Source: Bradyrhizobium sp. NAS80.1 (GTDB lineage: Bacteria; Pseudomonadota; Alphaproteobacteria; Rhizobiales; Xanthobacteraceae). Taken from it: a stretch of DNA of 64,000 nt. Made by a program: the position numbers and the translations under genes. Below are positions 1 to 9,502 of the stretch, piece by piece. Under the pieces are notes generated by a model that was not told the DNA's origin, searched no databases, and worked only from the letters and a program-made list of their open reading frames with translations. The stretch spans positions 1 through 64,000 of the forward strand of contig NZ_LGHL01000065.1 in assembly GCF_001908205.1 (NCBI RefSeq). The letters run 5' to 3'. Positions within the stretch are counted from its first letter, which is position 1; each line of letters opens with the position of its first letter.

Positions 1-79
1 CACGTGGCTTCAACTTAGACGACGAACTGAAGAATGTAATTCTAGCCGTGTCTCGATCATTCGCGTTTTTACACAGCCA

Positions 80-138
80 GGGTCATTCTCGACCGACTCT
101 GCGGGTTCGGCTGGCGTTCGATGTCTGCTTTTCCCCGA
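80..138. repeat. Degenerate intergenic repeat, left copy
   Basis: This segment opens with GGTCATTCTCGACC and closes with GATGTCTGCTTTTCCCC. It matches positions 2321-2380, which read GGTCATTTTCGACG and then GATGTCCGCTTCTGCCC, in the same order and orientation. The two copies bracket the regulator and DUF1127 genes. Similar 'GATGTCCGCTT' segments are scattered between genes in Bradyrhizobium-type genomes (recall, not searched). I see no gene in positions 1-252; the short open frame there reads through this repeat. Confidence 0.5.
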
Positions 139-252
139 ACCGACTAGCTTACTGCGCGGCAACGAAATGACGCGAAGGGCCAACAGCAAACTCATGCGCC
201 GCGCGGCAAATCGCGCCCTATAGATCAGCCTGTCGATGCGGACGAGCACGGC

Positions 253-1806
253 TCATTCGGGCAATCCCGCTTTCCGAAAACCCTCAATCATCAGCTTCGC
301 ATTCTTTAATAGCTGGCTCCGAGCGATCCACGTCGCTATCGTGAAGGCGGGGTCGATCTCAAGCATACGAGCCGCCGCCTCACGGGCCTCAGCGTCGCGC
401 CCGAGATGGGCGAAAGCGGATGCGAGGCAGCGATATGGTCCTGGATAGCAAGGGTTGTGACGCTGGGCTTTCTTTCCTGCACTGATGGCCTCATCAAAGC
501 GACGAAGCTCAATAAGGGCAAATCCCATCCCGGTTAAGACAGTGTATCGTTGCGGGTCTAACGGGCTCATTCGCACGGCACGTTCAAAGCTCCGGATAGC
601 TTCTTCTGGCTGCCCCGCAATCTTATAGACCCAACCTCTGCAGTTCCATGCACGATATGAATTTGGGTTGAGCGCAACCGCCCGGTCGGACATCTCGATC
701 TCAGTCTCACAATCGCCGACCATAAGTGCCGAGATCAACGCAGCAGTTGCTAACGTGTCTGGATCACCATCGTTGAGGTTCAACGCCACGCGCATAAGCC
801 GAACGGCTTCCTTGCGTTCGAATTGGGGGTTGATGGCATAGCTCCTGACCACATTTTCCGAGTGACAAGCACCTGCCAGAGCAGCAGCAGCAGCAAATCC
901 AGGATCAAGCTCCAAGGCGCGCTGGACCAATCGGAGTGCCTCGGCCAAACCTTCGCGGGTCGCTAGGACGGCTTGCTGTATAGCCCGGAGATAAAGGTCA
1001 TACGCGGTGAGGTCTTCCGGCCGCCGCCGCCTCGTCAGTGCTATTTCTGCTTGAAACAACTTCGGCTGAATAGCCAAGACAACGGCAAGCGTGACTTCGT
1101 CCTGCAACGCGAAAATATCCGTCACGTCACGCTCGAACTTGTCCGCCCAAATATGTGCGCCCGTAGCCGCTTCAATCAACTGGCCCGTGATGCGAACTTT
1201 CCCCGACGCCTTGCGCACCGCCCCCTCGAGGACATAGCGCACGCCAAGCCTGCGCCCGACTTCCTTGATGTCGACGGCTTTGCCCTTGAAGGTAAAACTC
1301 GAATTTCGAGCGATCACGAACAACCATCCGAACCGCGAAAGTGCGGTAGTGATCTCCTCAACCATCCCGTCCGCGAAGTACTCCTGCTCCGGATCGCCAG
1401 ACATGTTCGCGAACGGCAGCACGGCGATGGAGGGCTTGTCGGGAACTGCAGGAGCGCTCTCGGGCGCATCGCCCGGATTTGAGCTCGCAACTCCTCGCGC
1501 CTCCCGCACCTGCCCGACGAAGCGGAAGCTCTTGCGCGGTAGTGTTTTGATGAAGCGCTGTTCCTCACCGGAATCGCCGATTGCGCTTCGTGCGGGATTC
1601 AGCCGGGTCGTCAATGCTGCATCCGAAACGCTGCGCCCATTCCAAACGGCATTGATGAGGTCGTCTTTACTGACGACGCGCTCCCTGTTGCGGATCAAGT
1701 AATCGAGCAGGTCGAATACCTGTGGCGTGACAGAGACCACGGCCGCCCCGCGATGCAACTCGCGCCGGTCAGTGTCGAATGCGTAGTCCTCGAAGAGATA
1801 GCGCAA
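253..1806 (-). CDS. Winged-helix regulator with TolB-like and TPR domains
   Basis: Encodes about 517 residues. Residues 1-95 look like an OmpR/CadC-type DNA-binding winged helix (VVSVTPQVFDLLDYLI, then an RFVGQV wing). Residues about 115-260 carry the TolB-like block often annotated as adenylate cyclase (PSIAVLPFANMSGDPEQEYF). The remainder is TPR repeats of LELDPGFAAA type. No cyclase catalytic domain is present, so it is probably a transcriptional regulator with a protein-interaction tail. I chose a TTG start at 1806 because AAGGGGA lies eight bases upstream and the N-terminus then begins RYLFEDYAFD, as is usual in the family. A longer frame to 2196 has no family-like sequence. It is divergent from the DUF1127 gene at 2024. 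Confidence 0.8.
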   Translation of the reverse strand: MRYLFEDYAFDTDRRELHRGAAVVSVTPQVFDLLDYLIRNRERVVSKDDLINAVWNGRSVSDAALTTRLNPARSAIGDSGEEQRFIKTLPRKSFRFVGQVREARGVASSNPGDAPESAPAVPDKPSIAVLPFANMSGDPEQEYFADGMVEEITTALSRFGWLFVIARNSSFTFKGKAVDIKEVGRRLGVRYVLEGAVRKASGKVRITGQLIEAATGAHIWADKFERDVTDIFALQDEVTLAVVLAIQPKLFQAEIALTRRRRPEDLTAYDLYLRAIQQAVLATREGLAEALRLVQRALELDPGFAAAAALAGACHSENVVRSYAINPQFERKEAVRLMRVALNLNDGDPDTLATAALISALMVGDCETEIEMSDRAVALNPNSYRAWNCRGWVYKIAGQPEEAIRSFERAVRMSPLDPQRYTVLTGMGFALIELRRFDEAISAGKKAQRHNPCYPGPYRCLASAFAHLGRDAEAREAAARMLEIDPAFTIATWIARSQLLKNAKLMIEGFRKAGLPE

Positions 1807-2023
1807 GATGCGAATCCCCTTGGATGAGAGCCCCCGTAGCCGGGTAGCGCTTTGGCCTGGTTGGAAACCGCAAGAATAGGCTGCAGGTGAGGAAAATGTA
1901 AGCCGCCGGTAAAGCATACCCTCCGCTCTCGCCCCACTTTCGTGCCGGCTATGACGGCTCCTGACACAATGGTGGCATCGGGCCAAAGCCGAGGAGGAAG
2001 CGCCATCCCATGGAGACTTCGCA

Positions 2024-2320
2024 ATGAGCTCGATGCACGGCACAACGTGGCTGAAACGGACATCCGTATCGACCCGGCATGTCTCCAGCTTTATCTGGAA
2101 ATATTGGGACGCCTTTCGGGAGCGCCGCGAACGCCAAGTATTGCGCGCCACCTTGTCCAACTTAAGCGACGCGGAGCTGATGGACATCGGCACCACGCGC
2201 GGGGAGATCGACTACGTCGCCTCGCACCGAGGTCTTGAACCGCGAGGCATCCGACCCGGCGAATGGCTCCAATACCTGCCAACGGCAGACGGCCAGATTG
2301 GGCCCATCGACTTCCGGTAA
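2024..2320 (+). CDS. DUF1127 family small protein
   Basis: A 98-residue protein whose second half (YWDAFRERRERQVL, LSNLSDAELMDIG, TTRGEIDYVA) matches the arginine-rich DUF1127/YjiS pattern, in which a short helix is followed by a 'D..L.DIG..R.EI' motif. Such proteins are small and often RNA- or membrane-associated; the exact role of this one is unknown. The N-terminal 25 residues are not family-like, so the true start may be internal. It diverges from the winged-helix/TPR regulator, which could control it. Confidence 0.65.
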   Translation: MSSMHGTTWLKRTSVSTRHVSSFIWKYWDAFRERRERQVLRATLSNLSDAELMDIGTTRGEIDYVASHRGLEPRGIRPGEWLQYLPTADGQIGPIDFR

Positions 2321-2380
2321 GGGTCATTTTCGACGGTTTCGGAGCGGACTTTCGGTTGTTTGATGTCCGCTTCTGCCCGT
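2321..2380. repeat. Degenerate intergenic repeat, right copy
   Basis: It is the partner of the copy at 80-138, sharing GGTCATT-T-CGAC at one end and GATGTC-GCTT near the other, in direct orientation. It lies just after the DUF1127 stop and before the beta-glucosidase leader region. Confidence 0.45.
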
Positions 2381-2507
2381 AAACGCCGTACCAGGGGGAA
2401 GTCTAGGGGCGTTGCTTTCGGCGCCGCAAGTTCCAACGTCATCGCTTCCCAAACGGCTTCCAACCCGCCATTGTGCCGCGGCAACAATCATCTCAGGGGC
2501 AGTATCA

Positions 2508-3974
2508 ATGTCGGACAAGGTCTCGCGTCGCCAGTTCGCGAAAATCGCGGGATTGTCCGCGGCCGGAATCGCAAATCCTCTGGAGATCGCTGAAGCCAAG
2601 GCGGCAGCGGCGGCGGCGCGTAGCGCGAACGACTTTCCGGCGGGCTTTGTCTGGGGCACCGCGACCTCGTCCTATCAGGTCGAGGGCGCGGTCAACGAGG
2701 ACGGGCGAGGGGCATCGATCTGGGACAAGTTCGTCCGTATCCCCGGCAAGATCGAGGATGGCAGCACCGGCGACCGCGCCAACGAGCATTATCACCGCTA
2801 CAAGGAGGATATCGCGCTCATCAGGGAACTCGGCTGCAGGGCCTATCGCTTTTCGGTGGCCTGGCCGCGGGTGTTTCCGGACGGCGACGGCAAGCCGAAC
2901 CCTGGGGGGATCGACTTCTACAATCGCCTTGTCGACGAACTGCTGAAGAACGGCATCGAGCCGTGGCTGACGCTCTATCATTGGGACCTGCCGCAATCGC
3001 TCCAGGATCGTTTCGGCGGCTGGCGCTCGGCGGAGACCTGCAAGATCTTCGGCGACTATGCAGCCTATGTCGCGGAGCATCTGACCGATCGCGTCAGGAA
3101 CGTGTTCACGCTGAACGAGAGCGGCCGCTTCGTCCATTTCGGCTACGGCCTCGGCATCGACGCGCCGGGCGCGACGCTGCCGCAGGCCGAGGTCAACCAG
3201 ATCAGGCACAACAGCGCGCTCGCGCACGGGCTTGCGGTGCAGGCGGTGCGCGCCCATGGCCGCCGCGGCACGAGGGTGGGGCCGGCCGAGAACATCGACG
3301 TCTGCGCGCCCGCGATCGACACGCCGGAAAACGTCCGCGCGGCCGAGATCGCGCTGCGCGAGATGAATGCCGGCTATCTCAACGTCATCATGACGGGCCA
3401 GTATACCGACGCGTTCCTGAAATTCGCCGGGCCCAACGCGCCGAAATTCACCGATGCGGAGTTGAAGATCATCTCCTCGCCGGTGGATTTCCTCGGCCTC
3501 AACATCTACGCGCCGCAGAACTACGTGGTGGCCTCCGACCAGGGCGCGGGCTTCATGCCGCTGCCGATCCCGAAATCCTTCCCGCATATGAACTCGGACT
3601 GGCTGCGGGTTGGTCCTGAGTCGATGTACTGGGTGCCGAAGCTGGCTGCGAAGATCTGGAAGACGGATGCGATCTATATCAGCGAGAACGGCGCCTCTGG
3701 CGACGATGTGGTCACGCCCGACGGCAAGATCTACGATACCGACCGCATCATGTATCTGCGCAACTATCTCGCCCAGCTCCAGCGTGCCACGGCCGAAGGC
3801 GTGCCGGTGCGCGGCTACTTCCTCTGGAGCCTGATGGACAATTTCGAATGGGTGTTCGGGCTCAACAAGCGCTTTGGTCTCTATCACGTCAATTTCGACA
3901 CGCAGGTGCGCACGCCCAAACTCAGCGCGAGCTTCTATCGCAACGTGATTGCGACGAACGCGGCGGGGGCGTGA
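2508..3974 (+). CDS. Tat-exported GH1 beta-glucosidase family protein
   Basis: About 488 residues. The N-terminus MSDKVSRRQFAKIAG carries a twin-arginine motif followed by an alanine-rich stretch, so export by the Tat pathway is likely. The rest is a full-length GH1 barrel: FVWGTATSSYQVEGA near residue 47, YRFSVAWPR near 113, LYHWDLPQ near 156, the nucleophile motif YISENGAS with Glu about 392, and the aglycone loop FLWSLMDNFEW near 437. The acid/base motif is TLNES (Glu about 204) rather than the usual T(L/F)NEP, an unusual Pro to Ser change. The start at 2508 is preceded by AGGGGC. Substrate cannot be told from sequence. Confidence 0.9.
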   Translation: MSDKVSRRQFAKIAGLSAAGIANPLEIAEAKAAAAAARSANDFPAGFVWGTATSSYQVEGAVNEDGRGASIWDKFVRIPGKIEDGSTGDRANEHYHRYKEDIALIRELGCRAYRFSVAWPRVFPDGDGKPNPGGIDFYNRLVDELLKNGIEPWLTLYHWDLPQSLQDRFGGWRSAETCKIFGDYAAYVAEHLTDRVRNVFTLNESGRFVHFGYGLGIDAPGATLPQAEVNQIRHNSALAHGLAVQAVRAHGRRGTRVGPAENIDVCAPAIDTPENVRAAEIALREMNAGYLNVIMTGQYTDAFLKFAGPNAPKFTDAELKIISSPVDFLGLNIYAPQNYVVASDQGAGFMPLPIPKSFPHMNSDWLRVGPESMYWVPKLAAKIWKTDAIYISENGASGDDVVTPDGKIYDTDRIMYLRNYLAQLQRATAEGVPVRGYFLWSLMDNFEWVFGLNKRFGLYHVNFDTQVRTPKLSASFYRNVIATNAAGA

Positions 3975-4345
3975 TCGCTTCCCTCACGCGTAAAGCCATC
4001 GCACTCCAAGTCGTCATGCCCGGGCTGTCCCGGGCATCGATGTTCGCGCATAGAGCGCGTCTAGCCTTGTTTTTCAGGGTGAATCGCGACCGGTCTCCGT
4101 CAAAGAGGCCGGTCGTCGCTTGTCGAAAGCAGCGAATCAGCTTTAGCAAGATGGCTTGCGGGCCTTTGAAACAAGGCAAAAACCGCTGCCCGAGGCGCCG
4201 TCCGCTCAGGAAGCCGCTAAAATGCAGGGTTTTTTGCCACAGGGGGCCAAAAAAGCCCGTAAAACCGCGACAAAACTGTGCAGAAGGCTATAGGCCTTCG
4301 CCGGTTGGTCTAATATGCAACCGGCAACGAATCAGAGGAGACACG
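3975..4345. other. Intergenic region with HU-gene promoter
   Basis: These 371 bases have no convincing gene. An imperfect hairpin, CGACCGG...CCGGTCG, lies at about 4088-4117 and could end the glucosidase transcript, although no T-run follows. Close to the HU-like gene, TAATAT at about 4310 is a plausible -10 element, and GAGGAG precedes the ATG. Confidence 0.4.
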
Positions 4346-4648
4346 ATGCCAACCCAAATGTCGAAATCGCAGCTGATCGAAAAGATTGCGACCGCCACCG
4401 AGCTTTCCAAGCGCGACGTCAAGAGCGTCATGGAGACGCTGACCGACGTCGGTCACAAGGAGCTCAAGAAGAACGGCTTGTTCCTGGTGCCGGGCTTCGC
4501 CAAGTTCGTGGTCATCAAGAAGCCCGCGACCAAGGCGCGCAAGGGCACCAACCCGTTCACGGGTGAAGAGATGATGTTCAAGGCCAAGCCGGCCCGGAAG
4601 ATCGTCCGCGCCCGCCCGGTCAAGGCCGCCAAGGACGCCGTGGCCTAA
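4346..4648 (+). CDS. HU/IHF family DNA-binding protein
   Basis: A 100-residue histone-like protein. It has the HU architecture: two N-terminal helices (SKSQLIEKIATATELSK), then the beta-arm (NGLFLVPGFAKFVV), then the arm tip and C-terminal part (RKGTNPFTGEEMMFKAKPAR), where G-NP-TGE is the family signature. A basic tail (KIVRARPVKAAKDA) extends past the normal 90 residues. It is probably a nucleoid-associated protein. The start at 4346 is preceded by GAGGAG, and a strong terminator follows directly. Confidence 0.93.
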   Translation: MPTQMSKSQLIEKIATATELSKRDVKSVMETLTDVGHKELKKNGLFLVPGFAKFVVIKKPATKARKGTNPFTGEEMMFKAKPARKIVRARPVKAAKDAVA

Positions 4649-4654
4649 GAACGC

Positions 4655-4688
4655 AAAGGCCCCCTCGAAGGAGGGGGCCTTTTATATT
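4655..4688 (+). terminator. Rho-independent terminator of the HU-like gene
   Basis: AAAGGCCCCCTC-GAA-GGAGGGGGCCTTTT is a long, nearly perfect GC-rich stem with a short loop followed by a T-run, seven bases after the stop codon. Its A-rich left flank means it may also act on minus-strand transcripts from lon. Confidence 0.9.
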
Positions 4689-4718
4689 TGACGACCGCGA
4701 GGGCTGAAGCGGAGGGGT

Positions 4719-4874
4719 TCAGCCCTTGCGGCGCTTCACCCGAACCGGGACCGGCTGAAGTCGCGGCTCCGGTGCCGCCAGTGCATCACGAACCCGGTCG
4801 ATCGCGCGGTCCAGTAACTGACGCAGTCGCTGCGACTTCCGCGATCTCTTTGCTCCTTCCAGCAGTTTCTTCAT
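4719..4874 (-). CDS. Small basic protein downstream of lon
   Basis: A 51-residue, strongly basic frame that starts MKKLLEGAKRSRK and ends VPVRVKRRKG. Its ATG sits five bases after the lon stop codon, with GGAG about ten bases upstream, which overlaps the end of lon and suggests translational coupling. No family is recognised; a nucleic-acid-binding or Lon-associated role is only a guess. It could be a chance frame, although the spacing and ribosome binding site argue for a gene. Confidence 0.45.
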   Translation of the reverse strand: MKKLLEGAKRSRKSQRLRQLLDRAIDRVRDALAAPEPRLQPVPVRVKRRKG

Positions 4875-4879
4875 CGCAT

Positions 4880-7261
<2,382 letters not shown>

Positions 7262-7269
7262 GATCGACC

Positions 7270-7653
7270 TCAGGATTTGGCGAGGCGCAGTGCGACGCAG
7301 CCGTCCATCACGAAGCGGCTGATGGCGTAGCGGCCAACGGGAAGCGCGATGCGGCGCTCGAAGCGGCCCTGCGGCAGCTCGAGCCGGTGGATACGGGCGT
7401 TGCGAAGCTCCGGCGGAAGGGTGCGCTGGCCGGAGATGACGAGCACGCCGTCAAGGATCACCGTCTCGACATTGTCGGGATTGACCCCGGGAAGCGCTAC
7501 CAGGATCAGGAGCTCATGCTCGGTTTCGAGCACGTCGATCGGCGGCTCCCAGCAGGCTTCCTGACGGCCGAACTGCTGCCTCAGCCGTTCGGCGCGGGTC
7601 AGCGAGTCCAGGGCTTCGGACAGCATCCAGTCGAGGGGATTTTTGGGTTGCAT
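7270..7653 (-). CDS. Hsp20/alpha-crystallin family small heat-shock protein
   Basis: 127 residues with an alpha-crystallin core: EPPIDVLETEHELLILVALP near residue 36, the L-GV-I-G motif in ILDGVLVISGQR, and the closing strand RFERRIALPVGR. It is shorter than typical IbpA proteins and has no I-x-I tail, so oligomerisation may differ. The start at 7653 (MQPKNPLDW) gives a family-like N-terminus. It is cotranscribed upstream of lon with an eight-base gap, pairing a holdase with a protease. Confidence 0.88.
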   Translation of the reverse strand: MQPKNPLDWMLSEALDSLTRAERLRQQFGRQEACWEPPIDVLETEHELLILVALPGVNPDNVETVILDGVLVISGQRTLPPELRNARIHRLELPQGRFERRIALPVGRYAISRFVMDGCVALRLAKS

Positions 7654-7841
7654 GGGCAAACTCTGGGGGAAGGCGCTGCGATTGGAAAACCAGCATATGG
7701 GGACGGTTCCACGGAATTCCAGCATCGCGCGTCTGGAGCATGTCTGGCCCCCCGAACCAGAGGTGGCCTTGCAGTCAGACGCATCGACGCCGCGGCGATG
7801 CTCTGCGGCGCCGGAGGCAATAGTGAGGCGCGGCGTCCATA

Positions 7842-8033
7842 TCAGACGGCGGTGCGATACTCGTCTTCCGCTTCGAGAGTGATGACAGAAGTGGCGAGCT
7901 CGGTGAGCGCATCGTCGGTCGCGTCGGGCGTCTCCGGAAGCAGCCTCGCCGCCCTCGGGCGATCAAGAGGCTGCGTAAGCAAATGTTCCTCGCGAAGGGC
8001 CTCGCGAGCCGCTGTGGCTTGCCGCCAGACCAC
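7842..8033 (-). CDS. Possible small hypothetical protein
   Basis: A 63-residue frame with a GTG start (MVWRQATAAREAL...), acidic toward the end (LEAEDEYRTAV). It faces away from the marC-like gene at 8055 across about 20 bases, so the two genes would share a promoter region. No family is recognised and the ribosome binding site is weak. The rest of the 400-base gap between hsp20 and marC shows nothing I can support. Confidence 0.25.
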   Translation of the reverse strand: MVWRQATAAREALREEHLLTQPLDRPRAARLLPETPDATDDALTELATSVITLEAEDEYRTAV

Positions 8034-8054
8034 GCCTGCCGAGACGCATAACCC

Positions 8055-8678
8055 ATGCTCGACTTCGCCCTGTCCGCCTTCGTGACGCTGCTGCTGGTGG
8101 TCAATCCCGTCGGCCTTGCGCCGGCCTTCCTCGCTGCGACCGGGGGCATGCCCGACAAGGTCAAGCGGACGGTCGCGCTGCGTGCGCCGCTGATCGCGGC
8201 TTCCATCCTGGTCGTGATCGCGCTGGTCGGAAACTGGCTGTTGCGCCAGCTCGGGATCGGCATCCCGGCCTTCCAGATCGCCGGCGGGCTGCTGTTGTTC
8301 GGCGTGTCCTACCAGATGATGTTTGGCGACCGCCCGCATCGTGAGGCCCGCGAGGCCGACAAGGCGACGTCGGAGCATGCGTCTGATGTCGCGGTGTTCC
8401 CCCTGGCCATCCCCATGATGGCCGGCCCTGGCGCGATCGCAACCACGCTGCTTCTGGCGGGCGATGCCGGCTACGGGGCGAGGCTCGCTCTCATCATCGC
8501 GGTCGTTGTCTCCGTGTGCCTGCTCTGCATGCTGTGCTTTGTCTCCGCGAGCCTGATCGCGCGGACCCTCGGGCGCACCGGCAATGCCGTGCTCTCGCGC
8601 GTGCTCGGCATGCTGCTCGCCTATTCGGTGCAGTTCGTGATCAATGGCATAGCTGCCGTCCGGGCGAGCCTGCCGTAG
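8055..8678 (+). CDS. MarC family integral membrane protein
   Basis: 207 residues with six hydrophobic segments. The N-terminal VNPVGLAPAFLA, the middle IAGGLLLFGVSYQMMFG and the second-half FPLAIPMMAGPGAIATTLLL are the hallmark MarC/UPF0056 blocks, the last repeating the first as an inverted pseudo-repeat. It sits in the inner membrane; the substrate is unknown, and the historical link of MarC to antibiotic resistance has not held up. Confidence 0.92.
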   Translation: MLDFALSAFVTLLLVVNPVGLAPAFLAATGGMPDKVKRTVALRAPLIAASILVVIALVGNWLLRQLGIGIPAFQIAGGLLLFGVSYQMMFGDRPHREAREADKATSEHASDVAVFPLAIPMMAGPGAIATTLLLAGDAGYGARLALIIAVVVSVCLLCMLCFVSASLIARTLGRTGNAVLSRVLGMLLAYSVQFVINGIAAVRASLP

Positions 8679-8836
8679 GGGCGCGGCAATCTGCTAATGT
8701 GTTGATTTTAGGTCCTATTTTGTGGGGCGGCGGGCCTGGCGGCGCAACGGCGCACGACCCGGTCGCTTTCGCTTGCACTGCCATATTGCTTTGACGTACT
8801 TCCGGTCTGACAAACGTCCATCGCCAGGAAATCGGG

Positions 8837-9490
8837 ATGTCGATGACAGCGGACGAGCTCGACAAGAGACAGGCCATCATCGACGCCTGCCGCCGCATGA
8901 ATGCGCTCGGCATCAACCAGGGCACCTCGGGCAACATCAGCGTGCGTTTTGGAAATGGGCTCCTGATCACGCCGACCAGCGTGCCCTACGATGCCATGAC
9001 GCCGGAGCTGATCGTCTTCATGGCGATGGACGGCTCGCATGCACCCAGCCAGAAGCCGTCGAGCGAGTGGCGCTTCCATCGCGACATCCTGATGTCGCGG
9101 CCAGACGTCAACGCCGTGGTGCACGCCCATCCGACCTATTGCACCATCCTGGCGATCATGGGCATGGAGATCCCGCCCGTGCACTACATGATCGCGGCCG
9201 CGGGCGGCGACAGCATCCGCTGTGCGCCCTATGCCACCTTCGGCACAGCTGAACTCTCCGAGCATGCGGTGCGGGCGTTGGAAGGCCGGCTCGCCTGCTT
9301 GCTCGACCACCACGGCATGATCGCGGTCGGCAAGACGCTGGACAAGGCGATGTGGCTCGCCGTCGAGGTCGAGACGCTGGCGCGGCAGTATCACGGCTGT
9401 CTCCAGATCGGGACACCGCCGCTGCTCTCGAGCGGCGAGATCGAACGGGTTCGCCAGCGCATGGCCGGCTACGGCATGTCGGAAGGCTAG
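8837..9490 (+). CDS. Class II aldolase/adducin family protein (fuculose-phosphate aldolase-like)
   Basis: 217 residues. The fold markers are NQGTSGNISVRF near residue 29, the SSEW acid residue near 74, the zinc-binding HAHPTY motif near 94, and a third histidine in LLDHHGMI near 155. These fit a zinc-dependent L-fuculose- or ribulose-phosphate aldolase or epimerase; the actual sugar phosphate is unclear. A ClC channel gene follows after twelve bases, so the two are probably cotranscribed. Confidence 0.88.
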   Translation: MSMTADELDKRQAIIDACRRMNALGINQGTSGNISVRFGNGLLITPTSVPYDAMTPELIVFMAMDGSHAPSQKPSSEWRFHRDILMSRPDVNAVVHAHPTYCTILAIMGMEIPPVHYMIAAAGGDSIRCAPYATFGTAELSEHAVRALEGRLACLLDHHGMIAVGKTLDKAMWLAVEVETLARQYHGCLQIGTPPLLSSGEIERVRQRMAGYGMSEG

Positions 9491-9502
9491 GACGGGCAAG
9501 CG

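Noticed and set aside
253-1806. Adenylate cyclase annotation for the first gene
   Set aside because: The TolB-like block is often mislabelled as cyclase; no nucleotide cyclase catalytic domain is present.
2505-3887. A 460-codon minus-strand frame over the GH1 gene
   Set aside because: Mirror of the GH1 coding sequence with Val/Arg/Asp-rich noise and no family resemblance.
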